Positions 37,807 to 46,839 of a DNA stretch of 64,000 nucleotides are shown here, in pieces. The notes below the pieces were generated by a model. It did not search any database. It was not told where the DNA came from and worked only from the letters and a program-made list of their open reading frames with translations. The first letter of the stretch is position 1, and every line of letters starts with the position of its first letter. Origin of the DNA: Azospirillum fermentarium (GTDB taxonomy: Bacteria; Pseudomonadota; Alphaproteobacteria; Azospirillales; Azospirillaceae). The stretch lies in NCBI RefSeq assembly GCF_025961205.1, contig NZ_JAOQNH010000001.1:1698001-1762000 (forward strand), written 5' to 3'. A program made the translations under genes and the position numbers.

Positions 37807-38583
37807 TCACCCGCCATACGCCACGAACGACGGATTCTTGAACCCCGGCTTGCCGTATCCCAGTGCGCTGGCCCCATCCCCCACGCACACCCGGCCCCCC
37901 GCGGCCAGCAGCACCGCGTGGCCCGCCGCCGTGTCCCATTCGCACGTCGGCCCGAAGCGGGGGTAGAGGTCCGCCTGTCCCGCCGCCACCGTGCAGAACT
38001 TCAGCGACGAGCCGCAGGCCACGTGCTCCTTCACCGTGTAGCGGGACAGGAACTGTTCCGTCTCGCCTGCGTCGCCGTGCGACCGGCTGGCGGCCACCGT
38101 CACGCCATCCTTCGGTGCACGGCGCACGGTGATGGCACGGTCGTGGCGCCCCTCCTGCCACACGATGGCGGAACCGGGGCCGGCCCCGGCGTACAGCAGG
38201 CCGGTGGCCGGCGCGTACACCACGCCCAAAATCGGCTGGCCCGCCACGATCAGCGCGATGTTCACCGTGAATTCGCCGTTGCGGCTGATGAACTCCTTGG
38301 TGCCGTCCAGCGGGTCCACCAGCCAGAAACGCCCGCCCGTGATGTCGGGAATGCGGCCGGCGGCGCATTCCTCCTCCGCCACCACCGGGATGGCGGGGGT
38401 CAGGTGGTGAAGGGCCGGCAGGATCACGTGCTCGGCGGCCTGGTCGGCCTGGGTCACCGGGCTGCCGTCGGCTTTGGTGGAGACTTCCGCCCCGCTGTTG
38501 TAAAAGCGCAGGATCACCTGGCCGGCTTCGTGCGCGATGGTGCGGACGGTGGGCAGCAGCCTCGCGGCGTCGAGATCGGTCAT
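37807..38583 (-). CDS. cysQ: 3'(2'),5'-bisphosphate nucleotidase CysQ
   Basis: 258 residues of the inositol-monophosphatase superfamily. Metal-binding Glu70-Glu72 (VVAEEEC), DPLDGT at 90-95 with KEFISRNGEF as in CysQ, and a C-terminal CEWDTAAGHAVLLAAGG are intact. It removes phosphate from PAP produced during sulfate assimilation. Start at 38583; divergent from the acetyltransferase. Confidence 0.92.
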   Translation of the reverse strand: MTDLDAARLLPTVRTIAHEAGQVILRFYNSGAEVSTKADGSPVTQADQAAEHVILPALHHLTPAIPVVAEEECAAGRIPDITGGRFWLVDPLDGTKEFISRNGEFTVNIALIVAGQPILGVVYAPATGLLYAGAGPGSAIVWQEGRHDRAITVRRAPKDGVTVAASRSHGDAGETEQFLSRYTVKEHVACGSSLKFCTVAAGQADLYPRFGPTCEWDTAAGHAVLLAAGGRVCVGDGASALGYGKPGFKNPSFVAYGG

Positions 38584-38676
38584 GGCGTTCTTCTCCTGCG
38601 GTTGTCATCAAACCATAACCCGGCAATGACCGAGCCGGAAGCCGGCAGCGGTGAAAGACGAAGACGGATTGGACCT

Positions 38677-39180
38677 ATGACCATGGAATGGCGCCCCATG
38701 ACCCACGCCGACCTGCCGGCGGTGCTGGCGGCGGCGGATGCGATACACACCGATTATCCCGAACGGGTGGAGGTCTTCGCCGACCGCCTGTCCCTGTTTC
38801 CCGACGGGTGCCTGATCGCCGGCAACGGGGATGCGCTGGTGGGGTATGGGGTGATGCATCCGGGGATGATCGGGTATCCGCCGGCCCTCGATTCGCTGCT
38901 GGAGCGGCTGCCGGCGGGGGCGGACTGCCTCTATCTCCACGACATCGCGCTGCTGCCGGCGGCGCGCGGGCACAGGCTGGGGGAAGCGGTGCTGGGCCAC
39001 GCCCACCGGGTGGCGCGGAAACACGGGCTGCCGTGGCTGGCGCTGACCTCCACCCCGCCGGCGCGCTCCTATTGGCTGGCCCGCGGCTTCACCCCCAGCG
39101 ACGCCGGCGGCGCGGCGCTGGCCGCCAAGCTGGCCTCCTACGGCGAGGGCATGATGTACATGACGCAGGCCGTCCGGTAG
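38677..39180 (+). CDS. GNAT-family N-acetyltransferase
   Basis: 167 residues of the acetyl-CoA transferase fold. MEWRPMTHADLPAVLAAADA opens it, and LHDIALLPAARGHRLGEAVLGHA carries the R/Q-x-x-G-x-G/A-type pyrophosphate loop (RGHRLG). Substrate unknown. Convergent with the second kup four bases later. Confidence 0.85.
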   Translation: MTMEWRPMTHADLPAVLAAADAIHTDYPERVEVFADRLSLFPDGCLIAGNGDALVGYGVMHPGMIGYPPALDSLLERLPAGADCLYLHDIALLPAARGHRLGEAVLGHAHRVARKHGLPWLALTSTPPARSYWLARGFTPSDAGGAALAAKLASYGEGMMYMTQAVR

Positions 39181-39184
39181 GGGG

Positions 39185-41107
39185 TCAGATCTCGATCTGG
39201 GTGCCCAGCTCCACCACCCGTCCGGGGGGCAGGTTGAAGAAGCCGGTGGCCGGCTGCATGGATTTCGACAGCGAGATGAACAGCGGCTCCTGCCACCGGG
39301 GCAGCCCGGCGTGGGGCGAGGGGATCAGCGTCTCCCGCCCCAGGAAGAACGAGCTTTCCATCAGGTCGATGTGCAGCCCATAGGCGCGGCAGCGGTCCAG
39401 CGCCATCGGCACGTCGGGCCGTTCCATGAAGCCGAAGCGCAGCACCACGCGGAAGAAGCCCTTGCCCAGCTTCTCCACCTCCACCCGCCGGTCGGGCAGG
39501 ACGAACGGCACCTCGGCCAGCGCCACGTGCAGCAGCAGCACCCGTTCGTGCAGAACCTTGTTGTGCTTCATGTTGTGCAGCAGCGCGTGCGGCACCACCG
39601 CCGGGTTGCCGGTCAGGAAGATGGCGGTGCCGGCCACCCGCATGGGCGATTCGGGCCGCAGCCGCTCCAGGAACAGGTCGGTGGGCAGGGCGTCGGCGTA
39701 GAGCCGGTCATAAAGGATCCTGCGGCCCTGCAGCCACGTCATCATCACCACGAACGCCCCGGCCCCCACCACCAGCGGGAACCACCCGCCCTCGGCGATC
39801 TTCAGCGTGTTGGCGGCGAAGAACAGGGTGTCGATCACCAGGAACGGCACGATCACCGCCGCCGTGGCCGCCAGCGGCCAGTGCCACAGGTGCCGCACCA
39901 CCCACGCCGCCAGCAGCGTGGTGGCGACCATGGTGCCGGTCACCGCGATGCCGTAGGCCGCGGCCAGATTGGACGAGGACCGGAACCCCACCACCAGCGC
40001 CAGCACCGCCGCCAGCAGCAGCCAGTTGATGCGCGGGGCATAGATCTGGCCGATCTCCTGCGTCGAGGTGTGGCGGATCTCCAGCCGCGGGATCAGCCCG
40101 AGCTGCACCGCCTGCCGGCTGAGCGAGAAGGCGCCGGAGATCACCGCCTGGCTGGCGATGATGGTCGCCGCCGTCGCCAGGATCAGCAGCGGCACCGTCC
40201 CCCACGACGGCGCCAGATGGTAGAAGGGGTTCACCAGCGCCTCCGGGTCGCGCAGCAGCAGCGCGCCCTGGCCGAAATAGTTCAGCACCAGCGCCGGCAG
40301 GACCACCGCGGCCCAGGCGATGCGGATGGGGCGCCGGCCCAGGTGGCCCATGTCGGCGTACAGCGCCTCGCCCCCCGTCACCGCCAGCACCACCGCCCCC
40401 AGAACCACGAAGGTCAGCCACGGCGCCTCCACCGCCAGCGCGGCGGCATAGGTGGGGGAGGCGGCGCGCAGGACACCGGGGTTGTGCAGGATTTCCGCCA
40501 CCCCCATCACCGCCAGCACCGCGAACCACAGCAGCATCACCGGCCCGAACAGCCGGCCCACCCGTTCCGTGCCCTTGGATTGCACCATGAACAGGCCGAT
40601 CAGGATCGCCACCGCCGCCGGCACCACCAGCGGCGCGAAGCCCGGCTCCGCCACCTCCAGCCCCTCCAGCGCCGACAGGACCGAGATCGCCGGGGTGATC
40701 ATGCCGTCGCCGTAGAACAGCGCCGCCCCGGTCATGCCCAGCGCCAGAATCACCCGCCGCCGCCGCGGCGTGCGCCCATCCGCCGCGCCCGCCCGCAACG
40801 CCAGCGCCATCAGCGCCAGGATGCCGCCTTCGCCGCGGTTGTCGGCGCGCATGATGAAGACGACGTACTTCACCGTCACCACCAGCACCAGCGCCCACAG
40901 GATGAGCGACAGAACCCCCAGAATCGAGGCGGTTGTCATGGGCAGCCCGGCACTGCCGGAAAAGCATTCCCGCAGCGTATAAAGAGGGCTGGTCCCGATA
41001 TCGCCGTAAACGATGCCCAGAGCGGCCAGCATCAAGGCCGGCAGCCGGCCCCCGTGGCCGCCGCCGGACGATTCGGTGATGTGGGAGGTGTGCGCAGTGT
41101 CGTTCAT
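39185..41107 (-). CDS. kup: Kup/HAK-type low-affinity potassium transporter (copy 2)
   Basis: 640 residues from the ATG at 41107 with the same landmarks as copy 1: LGIVYGDIGTSPLYTLRE, KYVVFIMRADNRGEGG and YGDGMITPAISVLSALEGL. About twelve membrane segments plus a C-terminal cytoplasmic domain ending LPPGRVVELGTQIEI, nearly identical in pattern to copy 1's end. It is a clear paralogue, not a fragment. Leftward, single gene. Confidence 0.95.
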   Translation of the reverse strand: MNDTAHTSHITESSGGGHGGRLPALMLAALGIVYGDIGTSPLYTLRECFSGSAGLPMTTASILGVLSLILWALVLVVTVKYVVFIMRADNRGEGGILALMALALRAGAADGRTPRRRRVILALGMTGAALFYGDGMITPAISVLSALEGLEVAEPGFAPLVVPAAVAILIGLFMVQSKGTERVGRLFGPVMLLWFAVLAVMGVAEILHNPGVLRAASPTYAAALAVEAPWLTFVVLGAVVLAVTGGEALYADMGHLGRRPIRIAWAAVVLPALVLNYFGQGALLLRDPEALVNPFYHLAPSWGTVPLLILATAATIIASQAVISGAFSLSRQAVQLGLIPRLEIRHTSTQEIGQIYAPRINWLLLAAVLALVVGFRSSSNLAAAYGIAVTGTMVATTLLAAWVVRHLWHWPLAATAAVIVPFLVIDTLFFAANTLKIAEGGWFPLVVGAGAFVVMMTWLQGRRILYDRLYADALPTDLFLERLRPESPMRVAGTAIFLTGNPAVVPHALLHNMKHNKVLHERVLLLHVALAEVPFVLPDRRVEVEKLGKGFFRVVLRFGFMERPDVPMALDRCRAYGLHIDLMESSFFLGRETLIPSPHAGLPRWQEPLFISLSKSMQPATGFFNLPPGRVVELGTQIEI

Positions 41108-41377
41108 GAAAAAGCCTGCACGGCAAAAGCGGGCGCATGTCCACCACAACGGTACGAGGGCACCGAAGATCCGCACAGGGAAATCCCAACCGCTCCCACC
41201 GCAGCCGCTCCCCTGTGTCCGCCGCGACACGGGTGGCCGCCAGCCGCGGGGTGGGGTGGGTGTTGAGAACACAAAGAGAACTTCGCTGTTGATGTTCCGT
41301 CTATGTTCTTATACGGTCATCTCCAGGCGCGCCCTTCTCCGTCCCATCCGTCAGACCTCAACGCTTGGAGAGCGTCC

Positions 41378-41476
41378 ATGACCGTGATTCAGTTCCTGCG
41401 AGAAGTGGCAACACTCATCACCTTTCTCGCCATTCTCTATGTCTGGACCCTGCTGGGGCCGGGCTTGCTGGTTTAG
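41378..41476 (+). CDS. Tiny single-pass membrane protein
   Basis: 32 residues: MTVIQFLREVATLITFLAIL then YVWTLLGPGLLV. A GGAG ribosome site lies seven bases before the ATG. Almost the entire length is one hydrophobic helix with a short charged N terminus, like the small helper subunits found beside transporters. It is between the divergent kup copy 2 and the ATPase gene. No family recognised; length is below usual gene-finder cut-offs. Confidence 0.55.
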   Translation: MTVIQFLREVATLITFLAILYVWTLLGPGLLV

Positions 41477-41632
41477 GGGGCTGTGAGCGCCGCGGGTGCC
41501 CCCCTCCCATGGTGGTTCATCCGAAAGCGCCGGCCCCATCCGGCGGCATCACCCTTACATCTGGGTTCAGACGGGGCGGTGGCGGGCCGTGGGCACGCCG
41601 CCGCCGTTCTGACCTGCCGGAATGGGGGAACG

Positions 41633-43075
41633 ATGCTGAACTTCTTTCGGAAACGGCGGACGGGCGGTGCGGCTACCGCTCATGAAGGGGCTGCCCCGGC
41701 GGCGGGTGCCTTCAGCCAGCCGCCGCGAACGTTCCAGCCGCCGCCCCACCTGCGCCCCGTGAACGCCGCGGGGACGGGGGCCGAGCCGCTGTCACCGGAC
41801 CTGCCGCGGTTCACCATGCCGGTCAGCGGCGGCCTGCGCCGCCCCGCCTCCGGGCGGGGACCGCAGGCGGAGGCGGCGTTCCTCACCGGCCTGTCGCCGG
41901 AGGTGAACGGGCGCCTGCGCGAAGCCTTCACCCCCACCCGCCCGAAACAGCAGGTCAACGGCCTGTTCATCGGGCGCACCGACGCGCTGAAACGCATCAT
42001 TGCGGCGGTGGAGGAGGAACGGGCGCACGTGATCCTGTTCGGTGACCGCGGGCGGGGCAAGACCTCGGTCGCCAACGCGGTGGAGCAGATCGCGGCCCAG
42101 GCGGGGTATCTGGCGCTGAAGCTGACCTGCAGCGGCGAGCTGAGCTTCGAGGATATCTTCCGCCATTTCCTCAAGCGCATCCCGTCCACCTATTACCGCT
42201 CGGCGGCGGGGCAGCCGTTCGCGTCCCGCCGGCCCTTCAGCAGCTTCAACGAACTGCTGCCCGAGGGGGCGTTCAGCGTCACCGAACTGAACGAGGTGCT
42301 GGGCAGCCTGCACGGCACCCACGTTCTGCTGATCCTGGACGAATACGACCGGGTGACCGACGAGGATTTCCGCAACAAGCTGGCCGAACTGTTCAAGAAC
42401 CTCACCGACAGCGCCGTCCCGGTGACGCTGCTGGTGGTGGGCGTGGCCGAGAATCTGGATCAGCTTCTGGGCAAGCACCCGTCGATCCAGCGGTCCCTGG
42501 TGCCGGTGCATCTGCCGCTGATGACCGATGCGGAGATCGGGCGGCTGTTGCAGGCGGGGGCGGACACGGCGGGCATCTGCTTCGACGCGGATGTGGTGGC
42601 GCGGATCACCGGCTTCGTCCGCGGGTTGCCGTATTTTGCCCAGCTTCTGGGGCTGCACGCGGCCCGCAGCGCCGTCAGCCGCGATTCGGCGGTGGTGGAG
42701 ACGGCCGATCTTGCCTACGCCGTCAACCGCTGCCTGCAGGAGGCGGAGCGGGGAATCGTCGATTCCTACAGCCGTGCGCTGGCCGGGCGCCGCCGCGCGG
42801 CGCTGGAGGAGGTGCTCTACGCCGCCGCCTGCTGCCCCGCCGACGCCTATGGCGTGTTCGACCCCGCGGATATGGAGCCGTCGGCCGCAGCGCCCCCCAG
42901 GGCGGAGCAGGCCGAGGCGCTGGCGCGGCTGTGCGATCCCGATTACGGCAGCGCGCTGGTGCCGGTGGCCGAGGCCGGGCGCACCCGCTACCGCTTCGCC
43001 AACCAGATGATGCGGCAATACATCCTGATGCGCATCGCCCTGGAACGGGATGCCCTGGAACAGGACGTGGCGTAA
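41633..43075 (+). CDS. AAA ATPase of unknown function (STAND/AAA-16-like)
   Basis: 480 residues from the ATG at 41633. The N-terminal about 110 are proline-rich and disordered; then FIGRTDALKRIIAAV enters a P-loop domain with Walker A GDRGRGKTS (about 137-145) and Walker B LLILDEYD (about 231-238). GVAENLDQLLGKHPSIQRSL fits sensor-type positions and a winged-helix-like C terminus follows. Members act as regulatory or partition-like ATPases; no partner identifies the role here. Confidence 0.8.
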   Translation: MLNFFRKRRTGGAATAHEGAAPAAGAFSQPPRTFQPPPHLRPVNAAGTGAEPLSPDLPRFTMPVSGGLRRPASGRGPQAEAAFLTGLSPEVNGRLREAFTPTRPKQQVNGLFIGRTDALKRIIAAVEEERAHVILFGDRGRGKTSVANAVEQIAAQAGYLALKLTCSGELSFEDIFRHFLKRIPSTYYRSAAGQPFASRRPFSSFNELLPEGAFSVTELNEVLGSLHGTHVLLILDEYDRVTDEDFRNKLAELFKNLTDSAVPVTLLVVGVAENLDQLLGKHPSIQRSLVPVHLPLMTDAEIGRLLQAGADTAGICFDADVVARITGFVRGLPYFAQLLGLHAARSAVSRDSAVVETADLAYAVNRCLQEAERGIVDSYSRALAGRRRAALEEVLYAAACCPADAYGVFDPADMEPSAAAPPRAEQAEALARLCDPDYGSALVPVAEAGRTRYRFANQMMRQYILMRIALERDALEQDVA

Positions 43076-43088
43076 CCCGTCCCCCGGA

Positions 43089-43122
43089 CTGGACGGTGCC
43101 CCCGTCAGCGGGCGCCGTCCAG
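43089..43122. terminator. Stem-loop between convergent ATPase and membrane-protein genes
   Basis: CTGGACGGTGCCC at 43089-43101 pairs with GGGCGCCGTCCAG at 43110-43122 with one G-T pair. It begins after the ATPase stop and runs into the last codons of the leftward gene. No T-run on the right; effect uncertain. Confidence 0.5.
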
Positions 43123-43299
43123 AGCCGCGGCCAGAGCCACGGCCCCGGCGATCACACCGATGATCACCGCGACGATGGCCAGGCTGCGCAGGAACTGCGG
43201 AAACTCCCCCTGTTTCCACGCGCTGCGGGCCAGCAGGGCGAGATAGGCCGCCATGGCCGCTCCGATCAGATGCCAGGGGCCGACCAATTCCAAACTCAT
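43105..43299 (-). CDS. Small two-helix membrane protein
   Basis: 64 residues starting at the ATG at 43299, which has GGGAAA upstream at good spacing. Two hydrophobic segments (LIGAAMAAYLALLA and LAIVAVIIGVIAGAVALAAAL) are separated by a charged loop (RSAWKQGEFPQFLR). No family known. It converges on the ATPase gene. Confidence 0.6.
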   Translation of the reverse strand: MSLELVGPWHLIGAAMAAYLALLARSAWKQGEFPQFLRSLAIVAVIIGVIAGAVALAAALDGAR

Positions 43300-43725
43300 C
43301 GCACGCATTTCCCGATGGGGCAGGGGATCCTCCCTTTGCGCCGCCGTACCCGGATCAGGCAACCCTCTTTTTGCGGGCTGCTACGATTGATGGCGAACCC
43401 CCCTTTACGGGTGACCGATCCACCCCACCTTTGTAAGCAACAGTCATCGCGGGGATAATCTTAGTCTTCAGGGTTCTCCATCAAAAGTATGGTGACTACC
43501 CTTAATTACAAAAAAGAAAAAATTTCTCCGTTTTTGAAATGATGACATGACCTTCTTTGTTCTTTGAGCATATGCACAAAGCGACCCGTGTGTAACTCCA
43601 GAGAACGATATTATTCGTGTGATTGTAAGGGTAATTTCATCCAAAATATTGCACTGCCACTTAAGAAACAAGCGAGCGAGCAGAGGTGCCTGTTTCACCG
43701 TCCGGGAAATCTCAGGAGCGAACCC
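43300..43725. other. Intergenic region upstream of LuxR-type regulator
   Basis: 426 bases without a convincing gene. The middle is AT-rich, with an A-run near 43510-43530, and should hold the promoter of the regulator at 43726. An AGGAG ribosome site precedes that start. An in-frame ATG at 43564 would extend the regulator by 54 unlikely residues. Confidence 0.6.
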
Positions 43726-44421
43726 ATGGACTCAGTGCGTGTCTTTCTCATCGATTCCAACAAGCTGTTTCGTGAGGGGTTGAAGCGGCTGCTGGATGAA
43801 TCGCCGTTCTCCATCGTCGCCGAGGCCAGCGGCCCGCGTGAGGCGGTGCAGATCGTCGAAAGCGGCACCCGCCCGCAATTGGTCCTTCTGGATCTTGCCA
43901 ACGGCGGCGACGAGGAGGCGGAAGCGATGCGCCATCTGCGGGCCCTGCTGCCGGATGCCCGCATGGTGGTGCTGACCAGCGAGTTGTGCACCAAGCGGCT
44001 GGCCAACGCGCTGGAGGCGGGGGCCGACGGCTATCTGATGAAGGATCTGTCGTCGGACGCGCTGGCGCAGTCGCTGCGGCTGGTGATGATGGGGGAAAAG
44101 GTGTTTCCCACCCATCTTGCCGCCCTGCTCATCAGCGGGCGGGTCAACGGCAACAGCACCGAAGTGCCGGTGTCGCGCAAGGGCCTGTCCCAGCGGGAAA
44201 TCCAGATCCTGCGCTGCCTGCTGAACGGCGACAGCAACAAGATGATCGCCAATCACCTGAACATCACCGAAGCGACGGTGAAGGTTCACTTGAAGAGTCT
44301 GCTGCGCAAGATCAACGCCTCCAACCGCACGCAGGCGGCCATCTGGGCGCTGAACAACGGCATCGGCGGCGAATTGGCGGGGGCCGGCGGGGTGGCCGGC
44401 GCGGCGGCGGCGGGGCAGTGA
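43726..44421 (+). CDS. NarL/FixJ-type response regulator with altered acidic pocket
   Basis: 231 residues from the ATG at 43726. The receiver has phospho-Asp56 (LVLLDLANGG), Thr84 and Lys106 in place, but the usual paired acids near residue 10 are reduced to one (LIDSNKLF), which could weaken magnesium binding. The C-terminal LuxR helix-turn-helix has LSQREIQILRCLLNGDSNKMIA and ATVKVHLKSLLRKI. No kinase directly adjacent. Convergent with another LuxR-type gene. Confidence 0.9.
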   Translation: MDSVRVFLIDSNKLFREGLKRLLDESPFSIVAEASGPREAVQIVESGTRPQLVLLDLANGGDEEAEAMRHLRALLPDARMVVLTSELCTKRLANALEAGADGYLMKDLSSDALAQSLRLVMMGEKVFPTHLAALLISGRVNGNSTEVPVSRKGLSQREIQILRCLLNGDSNKMIANHLNITEATVKVHLKSLLRKINASNRTQAAIWALNNGIGGELAGAGGVAGAAAAGQ

Positions 44422-44491
44422 CCCACCGCCGGTCCTTGTTCCCTCTGGTGCGCCGTCCCTCTTCCTGACGCGGCCCTTCTTCGGCCGGGAT

Positions 44492-44524
44492 AGCCCCGCC
44501 TCGGATCATGTCCGGGGCGGGGTT
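44492..44524. terminator. Bidirectional terminator-like hairpin between LuxR genes
   Basis: AGCCCCGCCTCGGA at 44492-44505 faces TCCGGGGCGGGGTT at 44511-44524 with small bulges. It sits between the two convergent regulator genes. No long T-run. Confidence 0.5.
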
Positions 44525-44542
44525 CGCCGTGCCCGGTGGGCG

Positions 44543-45244
44543 TCATGCCCCGGCGGCACGGGCGGCCGGGGTCTGGTGATACCCGCCACGCCCGCCCCCA
44601 TGGTCCGTGTTGAGAGAGCCGGCGTTGCGGGTCTGGATCAGGGCGGCGGCCTGGCGGGCGGCGAACACCCCGGCTTCGGTCCGGTTGCGGAAATGCAGCT
44701 TGGACAGGACGCTGCGCACCATGGATTTGATCACCGCCTCGGTCAGCGACAGGTGGTTGGCGATGGTGCGGTTGTTCAGCCCCTGGCCCAGCAGCAGCAG
44801 GGTTTCGAATTCCGCGTCCGACAGCCGGGGCAGCAGCGTCAGGCGGATTTCGTCCACCCCCAGCCGCGACAGGAACTGCGTCGGCATCAGGCAGTGCCCT
44901 TCCAGCCCCAGTTCCAGCAGCTCGTTGATCCGCTCCACATTGATGTCCTCGAACACCCAGGCGTCGGCAAAGGCCAGGATGTTCGCCGCGTCCAGAAGCT
45001 CGCGGCTGGACAGGACCACGACGATGCGCGACCGCCGCGACAGCCGCAGATAGACCATCGGCTCGTTTTCCCGCAGGGCGGCGAACTGCTGCAACCCGAT
45101 CAGGATCGCATCGGGGGTCAGGGTGCTTTGCGCCAACTCGCCGATCCCGTGGTACACGGTGATGCGATGCCGGCCAGCCTGTTCCAGGGCCTGCACAACC
45201 CGATCCGTAACGGTTGAGTGGTCGAGTACAAGGCAGACGTGCAT
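44543..45244 (-). CDS. LuxR-type regulator with degenerate (pseudo)receiver
   Basis: 233 residues from the ATG at 45244 (a GTG at 45253 is possible). The receiver-like domain keeps the fold (LVLDHSTVTDRVVQAL) but glycine replaces the phospho-aspartate (ILIGLQQF, residue 50) and the lysine position is lost (VFEDIN). So phosphorylation is not expected. C-terminal helix-turn-helix: LSDAEFETLLLLGQGLNNRTIA and AVIKSMVRSVLSKL. It probably responds to protein-protein contact or a ligand. Confidence 0.85.
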   Translation of the reverse strand: MHVCLVLDHSTVTDRVVQALEQAGRHRITVYHGIGELAQSTLTPDAILIGLQQFAALRENEPMVYLRLSRRSRIVVVLSSRELLDAANILAFADAWVFEDINVERINELLELGLEGHCLMPTQFLSRLGVDEIRLTLLPRLSDAEFETLLLLGQGLNNRTIANHLSLTEAVIKSMVRSVLSKLHFRNRTEAGVFAARQAAALIQTRNAGSLNTDHGGGRGGYHQTPAARAAGA

Positions 45245-45982
45245 TGAAATCACCGCGTCTCAGTGGTGTCCAGGGGCAAGGGGGCGAGGGAAAGCGGGGA
45301 TGTCACCGGTCCTCCGTCTGCATGCCGAACCTCCCTTCTCTTACTGGTTGCTGATTTTTGTGTTGTTTTTGCCGCATTCCAGCGGAATGTCGGATGTGGG
45401 TCCGGTTGTTCGTTGGTGAAAAACACGGAACGCGCTATCCTTAAAAAGGAAATCACACTCGTATGCCTGGCATGAACCAGAAATATCGTTACACAGAAAC
45501 AATAGTTCATCTTGGATTTCGGTCAATCCATTCATTTTGAATGGGTGAAGTTACATCGTGATAGCTCAGTTGGTGTGTATGATATCAATAGGAAGGTGAT
45601 TTTTATCTGGCGATGGGGGAGGAGTTCCCTCTTCCAGAGAGGTGCTCCGTTCCTGCTCTGGTTACCCGGACTCTCCGAAATTGTGCCGGGACACCGGGGT
45701 CGCGGCGATATTCGGGATATGCCTTTCAGGATTATGTCTTACGTCAGGAAATATGACTTTTGCCGGGGACGAATGGGGATTGGGGCGATTTTGCGGTGCC
45801 GAAGGTCAATCACCTGCACGCAAAAGGGCTATAGCGCTTGTGGGGATATGGAGCGACTTTCGAATGTGGTACCTGATGAACCATCAACCGCCGAAACATG
45901 GGAATGATCCGGTCCAGATGCGGGTACCACAGCTGGGATGGGGGCGGCAGACCGGCGCTCAACGAGAAAAGGCGACTGCTCC
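45245..45982. other. Long AT-rich divergent regulatory region
   Basis: 738 bases between two divergent LuxR-type genes, without a supported gene (short open frames at 45341-45535 and 45512-45907 have no ribosome site and no protein character). It contains CCATTCATTTTGAATGG at 45528-45544, a perfect 7-3-7 palindrome suited to a dimeric regulator. The length suggests complex control or an unseen small RNA. Confidence 0.55.
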
Positions 45983-46636
45983 ATGAAGATATTGATCGGT
46001 GATGACCATCTCCTCTTCCGTGAAGGTTTGTGCCGTCTGCTTGAGCAGATGCATCACGATACACAGTTCACCGAGGCCGGATCTTTCGCCGAGGTGGTGG
46101 CGGCCTGCCAGCGCGACGATCACTTCGACATCATTCTTCTCGACCTCAACATGCATGGCTGGCCGGGATTCGGCGGCATCCGGGACATTCAGGCGTTGCA
46201 GCCGGGCGCTCCCGTCGTCGTTATTTCGGCTTCGGAAAGCCTCAACGATATACGCGGGGCTTTGGATCACGGCGCAACCGGATATATCCCGAAGTCCAGC
46301 AGCGTGAAGGTGATGATCGGCGCGCTCAACCTTGTGATGTCCGACGGGATCTATGTGCCGCCCATGGCCATCACCTTTGCCGCCGACATGGCCCAGCAGC
46401 GCCGCCGCCCGGCCGACGCGCCGGCATCCACGGCGGAACGGGCCGGTCTGTCCGGCCTGACCCAGCGGCAGAAAGAGGTTCTGGATTGCCTGCGCGCCGG
46501 CAAATCCAACAAGCAGATCGCCTATGAACTGGGCCTGTCGGAAGGAACGGTCAAGATCCACGTCACCGCCATCTTCAAATCCCTCGGTGTCAAGAATCGC
46601 ACCCAGGCCGTCATTGCGACCGCCAGCATGGCCTGA
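45983..46636 (+). CDS. NarL/FixJ-type response regulator, canonical receiver
   Basis: 217 residues. Acidic pair Asp7-Asp8, phospho-Asp54 (ILLDLNMHG), Ser82 and Lys104 are all present. The C-terminal LuxR domain (LTQRQKEVLDCLRAGKSNKQIA, GTVKIHVTAIFKSL) is intact. It follows the pattern of AlgR/LuxR-like regulators for two-component signalling; the nearest kinase is the hybrid one at 47372-50374, beyond the redoxin gene. An intrinsic terminator follows at 46721. Confidence 0.9.
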   Translation: MKILIGDDHLLFREGLCRLLEQMHHDTQFTEAGSFAEVVAACQRDDHFDIILLDLNMHGWPGFGGIRDIQALQPGAPVVVISASESLNDIRGALDHGATGYIPKSSSVKVMIGALNLVMSDGIYVPPMAITFAADMAQQRRRPADAPASTAERAGLSGLTQRQKEVLDCLRAGKSNKQIAYELGLSEGTVKIHVTAIFKSLGVKNRTQAVIATASMA

Positions 46637-46720
46637 GCACCCGGGTGAAACGTGGCGGGGGGTGGCCCCCCGCTTCGGCAGCGGCATTCCCAACATCCAT
46701 CCGCGCGGAATGCACCCTTG

Positions 46721-46758
46721 CACCCCGGACCCTGCCATAGGGTCCGGGGTGTTTTTTT
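46721..46758 (+). terminator. Intrinsic terminator after LuxR-type regulator
   Basis: CACCCCGGACCCT at 46721-46733 pairs perfectly with AGGGTCCGGGGTG at 46739-46751 and is followed by seven T at 46752-46758. Confidence 0.92.
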
Positions 46759-46839
46759 GCTGCACGCGCGGTTGCGGGCGCGCCCATTTCCCGTAGCTTC
46801 TGTTACGGTCGCCGACGACAACGAACGGGAGGGATTCCG

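Noticed and set aside
45512..45907. Rightward 131-residue open frame in the long intergenic region
   Set aside because: No ribosome site, no recognisable motif, irregular composition for this genome; probably chance.
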